Shown here: piece after piece, positions 17,072 to 26,543 of the stretch | Layout: each line of letters starts with the position of its first letter | How positions within the stretch are numbered: position 1 is the first letter of the stretch | Assembly (NCBI GenBank): GCA_021209335.1 | Contig: JAJOIN010000040.1 | Location: 1 to 36,316 of the forward strand | Length of the DNA stretch: 36,316 nt | Reading direction: 5' to 3' | DNA from: Aeromonadaceae bacterium | Lineage (GTDB): Bacteria; Pseudomonadota; Gammaproteobacteria; Enterobacterales; Aeromonadaceae | Notes under the pieces: model-generated | What the model was told of the DNA's origin: nothing | The model's database searches: none | What the model saw: the letters and a program-made list of their open reading frames with translations, nothing else | Program-made: the position numbers and the translations under genes

Positions 17072-18271
17072 TCAGATGTCCAGCAGCAGGCGAGCAGGAT
17101 CTTCGAGAAATTCCTTGATGGTCACCAGAAAACCCACCGATTCCCGACCATCGATCAGTCTGTGGTCATAGGAAACGGCCAGATACATCATGGGCAGTAT
17201 CACCACCTGCCCGTCCACCGCCATGGGACGATCCTGGATCTTGTGCATGCCCAGAATGGCACTCTGAGGAGGATTGATGATGGGGGTAGACATCAGTGAG
17301 CCGAAGACACCACCGTTGGTGATGGTGAAGTTGCCGCCGTTGAGATCATCGAGCGTCAACTTACCATCTCGCGCCTTGTCCGCCAATGCCTTGATGGCCT
17401 TCTCGATTTCCGCCAGGCTCAGTTGATCGCAATCCCGCAGCACAGGGGTCACCAGCCCCCGCTCGGTGGAGACGGCGATGCTGATGTCGAAGTAGTTGTG
17501 GTAGACGATGTCATCACCATCCAGGCTGGCATTGACCTCGGGATAGCGCTTGAGCGCCTCGGTGACCGCCTTGACGAAGAAGGACATGAAGCCGAGCTTG
17601 ATGCCGTGGCGCTTCTCGAATCTGTCCTGATACTGTTTGCGCAGGGCCATGATGGGCTGCATGTTCACCTCGTTGAAGGTGGTGAGCATGGCGGTGGCGT
17701 TTTTGGCCTCCAGCAGGCGCTCGGCAATCCGCTTGCGCAACCGGGTCATGGGCACCCGCCGCTCTTCGCGCAGCCCCGTGGCCGGCGGCATTGTCGGCAC
17801 CTCACCCGATGCGGCCACAGGTGCTGACATCGTCTCAGGCTGTCCCGCCAGGTGATGCTGAATATCCTCACGGGTGAGTCGCCCGCCCGGCCCTGTGCCC
17901 AAAATACCCTCGGCACTGACCCCCTCCTCGGCCAGCAGGCGACGCACCGACGGCGTCAGCACGTCCGACTTATCGTGAATGGTTTCGGCCAGGGGCGCCG
18001 CCACATGTGGCGTCAGCTCGCCGGCCCGTGGCAAGGGGGTCAGTCGGCCAAGCAGCGCTTTGGCCTGGACGGTGGCACCGCGCTCGACCAGTATCTCGGC
18101 CACCACGCCATCTTCCGGGGCCGGCACCTCCAGCACTATCTTGTCGGTCTCGATATCCACCAGCAGCTCACCGGCCTTGATGGTCTCGCCCACCGCCTTG
18201 TGCCAATCACCGACGGTGGCATCCGCAACGGATTCGGGTAAGTCAGGCACCTTGATCTCTACAGTCATCAT
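17072..18271 (-). CDS. sucB: 2-oxoglutarate dehydrogenase E2, dihydrolipoamide succinyltransferase
   Basis: This 399-aa core subunit of the 2-oxoglutarate dehydrogenase complex transfers the succinyl group to CoA. Domains in order: one lipoyl domain (residues ~3-78, lipoylated K44 in [14 protein letters not shown]), an Ala/Pro-rich linker, a peripheral-subunit-binding domain (~109-146, [13 protein letters not shown] and [13 protein letters not shown]), and the acyltransferase catalytic domain with H370 and D374 in [16 protein letters not shown]. coli SucB has 405 residues. Two adjacent ATGs exist at 18271 and 18268; the second has better spacing from AGGA. It lies 16 bases after sucA. The E3 gene (lpd) is not in the window. 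Confidence 0.97.
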   Translation of the reverse strand: MMTVEIKVPDLPESVADATVGDWHKAVGETIKAGELLVDIETDKIVLEVPAPEDGVVAEILVERGATVQAKALLGRLTPLPRAGELTPHVAAPLAETIHDKSDVLTPSVRRLLAEEGVSAEGILGTGPGGRLTREDIQHHLAGQPETMSAPVAASGEVPTMPPATGLREERRVPMTRLRKRIAERLLEAKNATAMLTTFNEVNMQPIMALRKQYQDRFEKRHGIKLGFMSFFVKAVTEALKRYPEVNASLDGDDIVYHNYFDISIAVSTERGLVTPVLRDCDQLSLAEIEKAIKALADKARDGKLTLDDLNGGNFTITNGGVFGSLMSTPIINPPQSAILGMHKIQDRPMAVDGQVVILPMMYLAVSYDHRLIDGRESVGFLVTIKEFLEDPARLLLDI

Positions 18272-18287
18272 CTTGTCCTTTGTTCCA

Positions 18288-21092
18288 TCATTCGAGGGTC
18301 AAGGCGTCTTCCACCAACGCCTTTTGCTGCTTCATGTGCAAGGAGATATAGCCTACCGCCGGGGAGGCCGAGGCGGGCCGCCCCACATAGCGCAGCCTGG
18401 CGCCGCTGGGGATGGCCTCCCAGAAGTGGTGCTGGCTGCAATACCAGGCGCCCTGGTTTTGCGGCTCCTCCTGGCACCAGACGAAGTCGCGCACCTGCTG
18501 ATACTCCTTGAGCACCTCCGCCAGTTCCGCATGCGGGAAGGGATAGAGCTGCTCGATCCGAATCAGCGCCACCTGTTTTTGCTCGGCCTTGCGTCGCGCC
18601 TCCAGCAAATCGTAGTAGACCTTGCCGGAGCACAGCACGACACGGCGCACCTGAGCCGGATCCAGTGCCTCCTGCTCACCGATCACATTCTGGAAACGGC
18701 CATTGGCCAGTTCATCCAGGCTGGAGATCGCCTGCGGGTGACGCAGCAACGACTTGGGCGTAAACACAATCAGCGGCCGCCGCATGGGCCGTATCATCTG
18801 CCGGCGCAGCATGTGGTAGACCTGGGCCGGGGTGGTGGGCATGCAGATCTGCATGTTGTGCTGGGCGCACAGCTGCAGATAGCGTTCGGGCCGGGCGGAG
18901 GAGTGCTCAGGTCCCTGCCCCTCGTAACCGTGGGGCAGGAACAGGGTCAGGCCGCACAAGCGCCCCCATTTCTGCTCGCCGGAGGAGACAAACTGATCGA
19001 TGACCACCTGGGCGCCGTTGGCAAAATCCCCGAACTGGGCCTCCCAGATGGTCAGCCCCGCCGGCGCGGCGGTGGCATAGCCGTACTCGAACGCCAACAC
19101 GGCTTCCTCGGAGAGCACCGAATCATACACCTCAAAGGGCGCCTGCTCGTCATCCACATGCCGCAAGGGGATGTAGAGACTGGCGTCGTCCTGGTTGTGC
19201 AGCACGGCATGCCGGTGAAAGAAGGTGCCCCGCCCTGAATCCTGGCCGGTCAGGCGCACCCGGAAGCCTTGCTTCACCAGGGTGGCGTAGGCCAGAGTCT
19301 CGGCAAAGCCCCAGTCCAGCGGACGCTCGCCCCGACTCATGGCCAGGCGGTCATCGTAGATCTTGCTCACCTGCCGCTGCAGCGGAAAGTGGGCGGGATA
19401 TTGGGTCAACCGCTCCCCCAACTGCCGCAGGGCCTCAAGGGGATAGGTGGCGTCGTAGTGAATGTCCCAGTCATGCCCCAGAAACGGCGTCCAGTTCATC
19501 TGGTACTGCTGGGACATGGGCTGCCACTCCTTGACCACGCAGGCGCCCTTTTCCAGCGCCTCCCGGTAGGCCCGTACCATCTGTTCCGGTTCATCCTCGC
19601 CTAACAGACCGCGGGCTACCAGACGCTCGCCATAGCGTTGGCGCGTGGTGGGGTGCACCTTGATCTTCTGATACATGATGGGCTGGGTAGCGGTCGGCTC
19701 GTCCGCCTCGTTGTGGCCATTGCGCCGATAGCAGACCAGGTCGATGAACACATCCCGATGGAAGGTATTGCGAAAGTCCAGCGCCAGCCGGGTCACCCGT
19801 ATCACGGCCTCGGGATCGTCCCCGTTCACGTGAAAGATAGGCGCCTGAACCATCTTGGCCACATCGGTGCAGTAGGCGCTGGAGCGGGTATCCTTGGGGT
19901 TGGAGGTGGTAAAGCCTATCTGGTTATTGATGACGATGCGCACCGCTCCGCCCACACCAAAGGCGCGGGTCTGGGACATGTTGAGGCTTTCGGCCACCAC
20001 CCCTTGCCCTGCGATGGCCGAATCACCGTGAATGGTGATGGGCAGCACCAACTTGCCGCTCTTGTCCCCCAATCTATCCATCCGCGCCCGCACCGAGCCG
20101 ATGACCACCGGATTGACGATCTCCAGATGCGAGGGGTTGAAGGCCAGTGCCAGGTGCACGTTACCACCGGGCGTGGCGAAGTCGGCGGAGAAGCCTTGGT
20201 GATACTTCACATCCCCGGTGCCCCAGGACTCGCCGTGCTTGCCGGCAAACTCGTCAAACAGCTCCTGGGACTGCTTGCCCAACACGTTGATCAGCATGTT
20301 GAGGCGACCGCGGTGGGCCATGCCGATCACCACCTCCTTGCAGCCCTCTTCACCGGCGTGACGGATCAGCTCCTTGACCATGGGGATCAGCATGTCACCG
20401 CCTTCCAAAGAGAAGCGCTTGGCACCGGGGAACTTGGCCCCCAGGAAACGCTCCAGCCCTTCAGCGCCAGTCAAGTCATCCAGGATCTGCCGACGGCAAT
20501 CATCTGAGAGCGCCATCTGCCCCTCGGTAGGCTCCAGACGCTGCTGGATCCAGCGTTTCTCCTCCAGGGAGGTCATGTGCATATACTCGGCACCGATGGA
20601 GCCGCAGTAGGTGCGTTGCAACGAGGTGAGCAACTGCCGCAGCGGTACCTGCTGCGGACAGCCCAAATAGGTGCCGACATGGAAGGTGCAGTCCAGATCC
20701 GCCTCGGTGAGCTGATAATAATTCAGCCCCAATTCGGGACCTGGGCTGCGCTGCCACAGTCCAAGGGGATCCAAATCCGCCAACTCGTGGCCGGCCACCC
20801 GGTAGGAATTGATGAGTTGCAGCACCTGGATCTGGCGAGCATCCGTGGTCACCTCCAGGCTTGCCCCGCGAGCAGGACCGGCCAGGGCCAACTGGCGAAA
20901 TCGCTCCTTGATCGGCGCATGGGGCTCTTCGGGATGCTCAGGCGCCGGCAACTCGGCAAAAAAGTCTCGCCAACACGACGCCACGGCGGCCGGGTTCTGG
21001 AGGTAGGTTTCGTAAAGCTGCTCGAGGTAGCTGGCATTGGCGCCGGCCAGGGGGGTGGAATCCAACCAGTCTTTCAGGACGCGTTCATGCAT
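18288..21092 (-). CDS. sucA: 2-oxoglutarate dehydrogenase E1 component
   Basis: This 934-aa thiamine-diphosphate enzyme decarboxylates 2-oxoglutarate and succinylates the E2 lipoyl group. It is one residue longer than E. coli SucA. Conserved motifs are [18 protein letters not shown] (H260, matching E. coli numbering), [49 protein letters not shown] and the C-terminal [12 protein letters not shown]. The N-terminal [20 protein letters not shown] helix, which binds E2, is present. It is the promoter-proximal gene of sucABCD. Upstream is a 561-bp region and divergent gltA; the sdh genes are absent. The start ATG at 21092 has AAGG about eight bases upstream. Confidence 0.98.
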   Translation of the reverse strand: MHERVLKDWLDSTPLAGANASYLEQLYETYLQNPAAVASCWRDFFAELPAPEHPEEPHAPIKERFRQLALAGPARGASLEVTTDARQIQVLQLINSYRVAGHELADLDPLGLWQRSPGPELGLNYYQLTEADLDCTFHVGTYLGCPQQVPLRQLLTSLQRTYCGSIGAEYMHMTSLEEKRWIQQRLEPTEGQMALSDDCRRQILDDLTGAEGLERFLGAKFPGAKRFSLEGGDMLIPMVKELIRHAGEEGCKEVVIGMAHRGRLNMLINVLGKQSQELFDEFAGKHGESWGTGDVKYHQGFSADFATPGGNVHLALAFNPSHLEIVNPVVIGSVRARMDRLGDKSGKLVLPITIHGDSAIAGQGVVAESLNMSQTRAFGVGGAVRIVINNQIGFTTSNPKDTRSSAYCTDVAKMVQAPIFHVNGDDPEAVIRVTRLALDFRNTFHRDVFIDLVCYRRNGHNEADEPTATQPIMYQKIKVHPTTRQRYGERLVARGLLGEDEPEQMVRAYREALEKGACVVKEWQPMSQQYQMNWTPFLGHDWDIHYDATYPLEALRQLGERLTQYPAHFPLQRQVSKIYDDRLAMSRGERPLDWGFAETLAYATLVKQGFRVRLTGQDSGRGTFFHRHAVLHNQDDASLYIPLRHVDDEQAPFEVYDSVLSEEAVLAFEYGYATAAPAGLTIWEAQFGDFANGAQVVIDQFVSSGEQKWGRLCGLTLFLPHGYEGQGPEHSSARPERYLQLCAQHNMQICMPTTPAQVYHMLRRQMIRPMRRPLIVFTPKSLLRHPQAISSLDELANGRFQNVIGEQEALDPAQVRRVVLCSGKVYYDLLEARRKAEQKQVALIRIEQLYPFPHAELAEVLKEYQQVRDFVWCQEEPQNQGAWYCSQHHFWEAIPSGARLRYVGRPASASPAVGYISLHMKQQKALVEDALTLE

Positions 21093-21529
21093 GATGATGC
21101 CTTATGGTTCATACTGCCCTGCCACTTTATCGTAAGCCGGCCCGCCGGCCCCGAGAAAGCATCAAAAGGAGTGATCAACCCACGCTTACGGATGCCAAAG
21201 GAGAACGGATCTTGCGCGATAGGCATCCGAGGATCAATAGGCCATCACCCCGTGTCAGGCGCCGCCGACGGAGACGGCCGGCTCGCCCTTCACGACAAAC
21301 CCAGGCTTTGCAGTCCGCAGCTCCGATGAAAAGGTCGATAACCGCCATGATTGGCCTATTATTGTGACCCAGTCGAAAATTTTAATGGAAATCAGCGGAC
21401 TATCTAACCTGGCTAGCAGTATATGCAGCAGGAGATCCCCATTACAAACCCATAACATTCCAAATACATCAATTATTCAATCAAGATCTCAGTCTGTGAG
21501 CCACTCGGCAGCTTGATCCCGGGGTTAAA
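21093..21529. other. Non-coding divergent region between sucA and gltA
   Basis: Together with the gltA promoter and leader it forms a 561-bp divergent intergenic region with no supported gene. Short open frames on both strands lack ribosome sites and recognisable products. The right half (about 21360-21500) is clearly AT-richer than the flanks, as expected for promoter regions. I could not place the sucA promoter or an ArcA or CRP site with confidence. Confidence 0.7.
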
Positions 21530-21558
21530 TTGACAAGCTAGGTGCCAACCGCTGAAAT
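21530..21558 (+). promoter_or_regulatory. Likely sigma-70 promoter of gltA
   Basis: A consensus -35 box TTGACA (21530-21535) is followed after exactly 17 bases by TGAAAT (21553-21558, four of six matches to TATAAT). This predicts a start near 21565 and a leader of about 90 bases before the gltA ATG. The leader contains a 6-bp hairpin (GGTTGG 21588-21593 with CCAACC 21599-21604) of unknown role. Confidence 0.55.
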
Positions 21559-21653
21559 AGTCAGAGATTTGGCCGCGCTCCGACCCCGGTTGGCTCCCCC
21601 AACCAGCAAGAGCGAAGCGGACACGACCAATTATTGAGCAAAGGAGACTTGCC

Positions 21654-22943
21654 ATGGCTGATAAGATAGCCACCCTGCACATCCCAGGCCAGGAGCCCAT
21701 TGAGTTGCCCATACTGTCCGGTACTCTTGGACACGAGGTCATCGACGTGCGAGCGTTAGGCGCTCACGGCTACTTCACCTACGACCCGGGTTTTCTTTCC
21801 ACTGCCTCCTGTGAGTCGAAAATTACCTTCATCGATGGCGATGCCGGCATACTGCTGCATCGCGGCTATCCCATCGACGAGCTGGCGCAGAACGCCAACT
21901 ACCTGCAAGTCTGTTATCTGCTGCTGACGGGGGATCTGCCCAATCAGGAACAGTATGATGCCTTCCGCAAGCGGGTAACCCGTCACACCATGGTGCACGA
22001 ACAGATCACCTCCCTGTTCCGCGCCTTCCGCCGCGACTCCCACCCCATGGCGGTGATGTGCGGGGTGGCCGGGGCCCTGTCAGCCTTCTACCACGACTCT
22101 TTGGACATCAACGACCCACGCCATCGGGAAATCGCCGCCTATCGGCTGATCTCCAAGATGCCCACCCTGGCGGCCATGTCGTACAAGTACTCCATCGGCC
22201 AGCCGTTCATCTACCCGCGCAACGACTTGAGCTACGCCGGCAACTTCCTGCACATGATGTTTGCCATCCCCTGTGAGGAGTACAAGGTGAACCCCGTGGT
22301 GGAGAAGGCCATGGATCGCATCTTTATCCTGCACGCCGACCACGAGCAGAATGCCTCCACCTCCAGCGTGCGCCTGGCCGGCTCCTCCGGCGCCAACCCC
22401 TTCGCCTGTATCGCCGCTGGTATCGCCTCCTTGTGGGGCCCGGCGCACGGCGGCGCCAACGAGGCCTGCCTGAAGATGCTGGAGGAGATCGGCTCGGTGG
22501 AGCGCATCCCCCATTACGTGGCCCGCGCCAAAGACAAGGATGATCCCTTCCGTTTGATGGGCTTTGGTCACCGGGTCTACAAGAACTACGACCCCAGAGC
22601 CACCGTCATGCGCAACACCTGTCACCAGGTGCTGCAGGAGCTGGACATCAAGGATCCGCTGCTGGAAGTGGCCATGGAGCTGGAGCGCATCGCTCTCTCC
22701 GACCCTTACTTTGTGGACAAGAAGCTCTATCCCAACGTGGACTTCTACTCCGGCATCATCCTCAAGGCCATCGGCATCCCCACCTCCATGTTCACCGTGA
22801 TCTTCGCCCTGGCGCGGACCATCGGCTGGATCACCCACTGGCTGGAGATGCAGGCCGATCCGGCCAGCCGCATCGGTCGCCCCCGCCAGCTGTACATGGG
22901 CACGCCCACCCGCACCGTGCTGCCGCTGGAGCAACGTAAGTAA
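21654..22943 (+). CDS. gltA: Citrate synthase, type II (hexameric)
   Basis: This 429-aa enzyme condenses oxaloacetate and acetyl-CoA, the entry step of the TCA cycle. The catalytic triad is visible at E. coli positions plus one (Met counted): H265 in [11 protein letters not shown]306 in [14 protein letters not shown], and D363 in PNVDFYSGI. The N-terminal beta-rich extension ([20 protein letters not shown]) typical of the NADH-inhibited gram-negative hexameric type is present. Start ATG at 21654 follows AAAGGAGACTTGCC. It is divergent from sucABCD, without the intervening sdhCDAB found in many gammaproteobacteria. Transcription probably ends at the hairpin at 22974-23008. Confidence 0.98.
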   Translation: MADKIATLHIPGQEPIELPILSGTLGHEVIDVRALGAHGYFTYDPGFLSTASCESKITFIDGDAGILLHRGYPIDELAQNANYLQVCYLLLTGDLPNQEQYDAFRKRVTRHTMVHEQITSLFRAFRRDSHPMAVMCGVAGALSAFYHDSLDINDPRHREIAAYRLISKMPTLAAMSYKYSIGQPFIYPRNDLSYAGNFLHMMFAIPCEEYKVNPVVEKAMDRIFILHADHEQNASTSSVRLAGSSGANPFACIAAGIASLWGPAHGGANEACLKMLEEIGSVERIPHYVARAKDKDDPFRLMGFGHRVYKNYDPRATVMRNTCHQVLQELDIKDPLLEVAMELERIALSDPYFVDKKLYPNVDFYSGIILKAIGIPTSMFTVIFALARTIGWITHWLEMQADPASRIGRPRQLYMGTPTRTVLPLEQRK

Positions 22944-22946
22944 CCC

Positions 22947-22965
22947 AGCCGGGCCACGCCCGGCT
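22947..22965 (+). other. Hairpin directly after gltA
   Basis: An 8-bp perfect inverted repeat (22947-22954 with 22958-22965, AGCCGGGC/GCCCGGCT) lies immediately after the gltA stop. It lacks a T-run and precedes the true terminator, so it may protect the mRNA 3' end. Confidence 0.5.
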
Positions 22966-22973
22966 AAATCAGC

Positions 22974-23008
22974 AGCCGCTCAAGCCACAAGGCAGAGCGG
23001 CTTTTTTA
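22974..23008 (+). terminator. Terminator of gltA
   Basis: Arms AGCCGCTC (22974-22981) and GAGCGGCT (22995-23002) pair over a 13-nt loop and run into six Ts (23002-23007). Confidence 0.8.
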
Positions 23009-23056
23009 TGCGTCTGTTCAGGCGCCACACTACTCCGCTGTGGTTCCCGACAGCAC

Positions 23057-23086
23057 AAAAACCTGAAGGCGCCCTGGGCGCCTTCA
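23057..23086 (-). terminator. Terminator of the YeeE/YedE gene pair
   Basis: A 10-bp perfect stem (23064-23073 with 23077-23086, TGAAGGCGCC/GGCGCCTTCA) is followed on the minus strand by GG and five Ts (23057-23061). It is about 40 bases after the stop of the second transporter gene. Confidence 0.85.
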
Positions 23087-23124
23087 TTTCGCTGGTCTTT
23101 TCGAGCTGTAGCGCCGGGGAGGAT

Positions 23125-23565
23125 TCAGCTGCCCTGGGCCAAGCCCTGACGCTGCTGCCAGTCCTGCCAGAGACACACCAGCTTGATGCCAAGCAGCAGG
23201 GCCGCGACAAACCAAAATACACTCGCCTGTCCTGTCACCAACATGGCCACCGCCGGGCCGGGGCAGACCCCCACCAGTCCCCAGCCGATGCCAAACAAAC
23301 CCGCCCCCAGCAGCAAGCTGGGCTCCAGCTGTTGCTTGGTACTCAGGTGAAAGGCCGAACCGTCCAGGCTCTGACGACGGGGCTTCACCCACCCCAAATA
23401 GCCCGGCATGAAGACTGCCAGGGCCGAGCCCATCACCAGGGCCAGGCTGGGATCCCATTGGCCACTGATATCCAAAAAGCCCTGGACCTTGGCCGGGTCC
23501 AACATGCCGGAGAGGGCCAGCCCCAGACCAAACAGGCTGCCGCACAACAAAGCAATCCAACGCAT
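23125..23565 (-). CDS. YeeE/YedE family transporter, second half-protein
   Basis: This 146-aa membrane protein has about four hydrophobic segments and the family motif GVCPGPA (~110-116), equivalent to the second Cys-containing motif of full-length YeeE/TsuA thiosulfate carriers. With the upstream gene it makes a two-gene version (PmpA/PmpB-like) of a transporter usually encoded as one protein. Sulfur-compound uptake is known for YeeE; the substrate here is not proven. I chose ATG at 23565 because GAGGA lies about eight bases upstream and the signal-like MRWIALLCGSLFGLGLALSG begins there; the frame remains open upstream but overlaps the preceding gene. It starts 11 bases after that gene. Confidence 0.85.
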   Translation of the reverse strand: MRWIALLCGSLFGLGLALSGMLDPAKVQGFLDISGQWDPSLALVMGSALAVFMPGYLGWVKPRRQSLDGSAFHLSTKQQLEPSLLLGAGLFGIGWGLVGVCPGPAVAMLVTGQASVFWFVAALLLGIKLVCLWQDWQQRQGLAQGS

Positions 23566-23576
23566 GACGGTGATCC

Positions 23577-23999
23577 TCACAACAGATGACGCAAAACGAA
23601 GACGGTGATGAAACCCGTGGCCATGAAGGTCAGGGTGGCGGCGATGGAGCGACGGGAGAGCCGCCCCATGCCACAGATGCCGTGGCCGCTGGTGCAGCCA
23701 TTGCCCAGCTTGGCGCCCATGCCCACCAGCAAGCCCGCCAGCAGCAGCACAGGGGTGGGTGCCGTTAGACTGGGCACCTTCGCCCAGCCCAAGCCGAAGG
23801 CCAGCGCAGCGCCCACCATCAGACCGGCAATAAACAGCGCCCGCCACAACCAGTCCCCCGCCTTGGGGCCGAGGAATCCGGCCAGGATGCCGCTGATGCC
23901 GGCGATACGACCGGAGACTAGCAGCAGCACCAGGGCAGAAAAGCCCAGCAGGCTCCCCCCCAGCACCGCCGTCCAGGGGGTAAAATTCACTATGGTCAT
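23577..23999 (-). CDS. YeeE/YedE family transporter, first half-protein
   Basis: This 140-aa membrane protein has about four hydrophobic segments and the hallmark motif GNGCTSGHGICGMGRLS (~100-116), whose Cys is the conduit residue in YeeE/TsuA thiosulfate carriers. It pairs with the next gene to form the complete fold. I chose ATG at 23999 (MTIVNFTPWTA), since the upstream extension to 24074 contains charged, non-homologous residues and overlaps the likely operator. Divergently, a DUF2892 membrane protein starts at 24126. Such sets often belong to sulfide/sulfane-sulfur response operons under an ArsR-type repressor; no repressor gene is present here. Confidence 0.88.
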   Translation of the reverse strand: MTIVNFTPWTAVLGGSLLGFSALVLLLVSGRIAGISGILAGFLGPKAGDWLWRALFIAGLMVGAALAFGLGWAKVPSLTAPTPVLLLAGLLVGMGAKLGNGCTSGHGICGMGRLSRRSIAATLTFMATGFITVFVLRHLL

Positions 24000-24091
24000 G
24001 ATGTGCTCAAGCCTCTTGGTTGGGGAGCCAAAATAGGACAATCCCCAGGTTGATATAAAATCTGATTGGCCCATTTTATGTTTTTAGTCTA

Positions 24092-24109
24092 AATTAGCAA
24101 TATCTAATT
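24092..24109. promoter_or_regulatory. AT-rich palindrome, candidate operator
   Basis: AATTAG (24092-24097) and CTAATT (24104-24109) form a 6-bp inverted repeat around CAATAT, in the 127-bp gap between the divergent YeeE/YedE pair and the DUF2892 gene. Size and AT-richness fit binding sites of ArsR-family sulfur-responsive repressors, but the match to any specific consensus was not tested. Confidence 0.4.
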
Positions 24110-24125
24110 AATGAGGGGCAAGCTC

Positions 24126-24314
24126 ATGACGGTAGATAATGGTGTGCGGGTGGTGGCCGGCAGCATGGTGCTGCTGTCCGTGGTGTTGACCTGGTGGGTG
24201 CATCCAGCCTTTGTCTGGCTGACGGTGTTTGTCGGGCTAAATCTGATCCAAAGCGCCTTTAGCGGCTTCTGCCCGGCGGCCATTATCCTCAGGCGCCTGG
24301 GGTGTCACGACTGA
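24126..24314 (+). CDS. DUF2892 small inner-membrane protein
   Basis: This 62-aa protein has the DUF2892 pattern: TVDNGVRVVAGSMVLLSVVL, two membrane segments, and GLNLIQSAFSGFCPAAIILRRLG. The same domain forms the C-terminal membrane part of E. coli YgaP, a rhodanese. Here it stands alone, without a rhodanese domain. ATG at 24126 has GAGGGG about eight bases upstream and gives the usual family N-terminus; an in-frame ATG at 24111 would lie on the ribosome site. It is divergent from the YeeE/YedE pair, consistent with a shared sulfur-related role. Confidence 0.85.
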   Translation: MTVDNGVRVVAGSMVLLSVVLTWWVHPAFVWLTVFVGLNLIQSAFSGFCPAAIILRRLGCHD

Positions 24315-24325
24315 CTTGGCAACGC

Positions 24326-25390
24326 CTAGACAGAGAGATTGAACAGCAGGTTCAGCAACTCGTTCTGGTTGCCACAACGGGTTTTGTGCAGCAAGGATTT
24401 GAGCTGGCTACGCAGGGTTTCTTTGCTGACGCCGCGCAACCTGGCTACCTCGGGGCCGGTGAGCCCGCGGGAGAGCAACATCAAAACCTCCTGCTCCATC
24501 GGCGAGAGACCATAGAGCAGCGCCACATGATCCGTTTGCCGAGTCTGCTCCCAGTGCGGCTCCAGCAGGCGCACGACAAAGCCGCCCGGCGGGCCAGACA
24601 GGGGTTGCCAGACAAACAGGCAGGGTTCCAGCTGCCCTCGGCGCAACACCAACTCCCCCCCCTCTCCTCTTGCCAGACAGGTTAGCCACTGGCCATGCAG
24701 CGCCCCGGGCAGAATGAGTCGCTCGCCATACAGCCGCACCTCCGCCAGGGGCAGACGCTGGCGCAAGGCCGCATTGGCAAACAGCAGACGACCACCGCCA
24801 TCCACCAGCCCCCTGGGCCCGGTTTCGTGATCCAGCAGGGCGGTCAGCTGCGCTTGTTGTTGCGCCTGTCGTGCCAACTGCTGATAGAAGAGTACCCAGC
24901 CCTGCAGACGGTCGGTGACACGCTGCAACAGCAGGCGCTCGTGCTCGCTAAACGGGGCATGACCATAATGACGGTGCAGGGTGATCACCAGATCCTGCCC
25001 CTGGCTCACCGGGGCCAGCACACACAAGGCGTAACGCGTCTTGAAATAGGGCACCAGGCAGTCGCGAAACACGGGGTTGTCTATCCGTTCAAACGGCAAC
25101 AGGCGATCGGCGATCACCGCCTCCCCGACCAGGTCACGGGCCAGATAGGTGTTCAGCAAGACATCGTCCTGCATATGCTGAAAATAGAAGTCCAGATCCC
25201 CCTGGCTATAACTGCGGGTCCAGATCTGTGATTGCGCCGGTGATGCCCTCTGGGTCAGCTCCACGGTGGAAAGATCGGCATTGAACCACTGCCGCAGCTT
25301 GTCAAAGGAGTGCTCCAGTGCCCTGGTCTGGCTACCCAGTTGATAATGCTCCTGCAGCCAGCGATCCATCTGCCTCGTCACCCCAGCCAT
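24326..25390 (-). CDS. LuxR-family transcriptional regulator
   Basis: This 354-aa protein ends in a LuxR-type helix-turn-helix (residues ~294-354: LSPMEQEVLMLLSRGLTGPE, then VSKETLRSQLKSLLHKTRC). The N-terminal ~280 residues have no receiver-domain motif; residues ~60-180 look GAF-like and ~190-270 PAS-like (GLVDGGGRLLFANAALRQRL). It is therefore probably a one-component sensor with an unknown ligand. Start ATG at 25390 follows AAGGGTGG. It is convergent with the DUF2892 gene (11-base gap) and codirectional with, but upstream-facing away from, the ABC operon terminator. No target can be assigned. Confidence 0.85.
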   Translation of the reverse strand: MAGVTRQMDRWLQEHYQLGSQTRALEHSFDKLRQWFNADLSTVELTQRASPAQSQIWTRSYSQGDLDFYFQHMQDDVLLNTYLARDLVGEAVIADRLLPFERIDNPVFRDCLVPYFKTRYALCVLAPVSQGQDLVITLHRHYGHAPFSEHERLLLQRVTDRLQGWVLFYQQLARQAQQQAQLTALLDHETGPRGLVDGGGRLLFANAALRQRLPLAEVRLYGERLILPGALHGQWLTCLARGEGGELVLRRGQLEPCLFVWQPLSGPPGGFVVRLLEPHWEQTRQTDHVALLYGLSPMEQEVLMLLSRGLTGPEVARLRGVSKETLRSQLKSLLHKTRCGNQNELLNLLFNLSV

Positions 25391-25480
25391 GGGCCACCCT
25401 TACAAGAATTAACAATCTTTGTTGTATCAAAGCCTTGCAGGCGGTGCGCACTCGGCACTGTTTTTTTGCGGTGACGCAAA

Positions 25481-25504
25481 TAAAAAAAGGCGGCCGAAGC
25501 CGCC
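25481..25504 (-). terminator. Terminator of the BMP/ABC importer operon
   Basis: On the minus strand a GGCGGC-TTCG-GCCGCC hairpin (25504-25489) with the stable UUCG tetraloop runs into seven Ts (25482-25488). It lies about 75 bases after the last permease stop and upstream of the LuxR gene. Confidence 0.93.
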
Positions 25505-25577
25505 ATAAGGAAGGAGTTGCAAGCCCGTCCAGCATAAGCCAGCCGGGCCAGGCCGCCCACCGTCAGCTCTGACAGGG

Positions 25578-26543
25578 CTATTCCCGCTCCTTGACGTAGG
25601 CCGTGCCCAATGCCTTTGGCGCAATGGCCTTGCCGATGAAGCCGGCCAGCAAAAACACGGTCAACAGATAGGGTAAGGACTCGATGAGCTGCACCGGAAT
25701 GGCGAAGCCCCACACCTCGAGCCCCTGCAGACGAATGGCGGCGGCATCCAGGAAGCCGAACAGCACGCAGGCCCACAGGGCCGTCCAGGGACGCCACTTG
25801 CCAAATACCAACGCGGCCAGCGCCATGTAGCCCTTACCGGCGCTCATGTTGGGGATGAACTGGGCCGTCTGGGCCACCGACAGGTAGGTGCCCCCCAAGC
25901 CGGCCAGCACACCGCAGAGGATCAGCGCCCGATAGCGCAGCCACACCACCGAGATGCCGGCGGTATCCACCGCCGCCGGGGACTCCCCCACCGCCCGCAG
26001 CCGCAGGCCGAAGCGGGTACGGAACAGCACCCACCAGGCCAGCGGCACGGCGGCCAGCGCCAGGTATTCCAGCAGGGAGTGACCGCTCAAGAGCTCGGAG
26101 TAGAGATCGCCCACCAGGGGCACATCCCGCAGAGCATGCTCAAAAGGAAAGGTGATGGGGGCAAAGCGGGCATCACCGGACAGCGCCGGTGTCTGACCGC
26201 CCTGCTGAAACCAGTGGCGACCCAGGGTCACGGTCAGACCGGCCGCCAGCACATTGATGGCCATGCCGCTGACCACCTGATCCCCCTTGTGGGTGATGGT
26301 GGCAAAGCCGTGCAACAGCGCAAACAGCACGGCGACACCCACCCCGGCCAACAAGCCAAGCCAGGCCGAACCGGTGACGGCCGCCACGGCGGCACTGGCA
26401 AAAGCCGCGGCCAGCAGCTTGCCCTCCAGGGCGATGTTCACCACCCCGGCCCGTTCGCTGAACAGGCCCGCCAAGGCGGCAAAGATGAGCGGCGTGGAGG
26501 TGCGGATGGTGGCATCCAGCAGCAAAATGATGTTCTCGTACAT
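25578..26543 (-). CDS. ABC transporter permease, BMP-type nucleoside/purine importer (second permease)
   Basis: This 321-aa inner-membrane permease of the BPD_transp_2 (branched-chain/ribose/nucleoside) class has about eight to ten hydrophobic segments. Diagnostic pieces are TPLIFAALAGLFSERAGVVNIALEG (shown in part), the loop that contacts the ATPase, and GKGYMALAALVFGKWRP near the C-terminus. It resembles the NupQ/YufQ-type permeases of nucleoside importers. Its ATG overlaps the stop of the preceding permease gene by one base (26543), so the two are coupled and likely form a heterodimer. It is the last gene of the operon, followed by the UUCG terminator. Confidence 0.9.
   Translation of the reverse strand: MYENIILLLDATIRTSTPLIFAALAGLFSERAGVVNIALEGKLLAAAFASAAVAAVTGSAWLGLLAGVGVAVLFALLHGFATITHKGDQVVSGMAINVLAAGLTVTLGRHWFQQGGQTPALSGDARFAPITFPFEHALRDVPLVGDLYSELLSGHSLLEYLALAAVPLAWWVLFRTRFGLRLRAVGESPAAVDTAGISVVWLRYRALILCGVLAGLGGTYLSVAQTAQFIPNMSAGKGYMALAALVFGKWRPWTALWACVLFGFLDAAAIRLQGLEVWGFAIPVQLIESLPYLLTVFLLAGFIGKAIAPKALGTAYVKERE

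Noticed and set aside
17979-19238. A 419-codon open frame on the plus strand, opposite sucB and sucA
   Set aside because: It is antisense to two intact conserved enzymes, crosses their gene boundary, has no convincing ribosome site and reads as His/Gly/Leu-rich shadow sequence of GC-rich codons.
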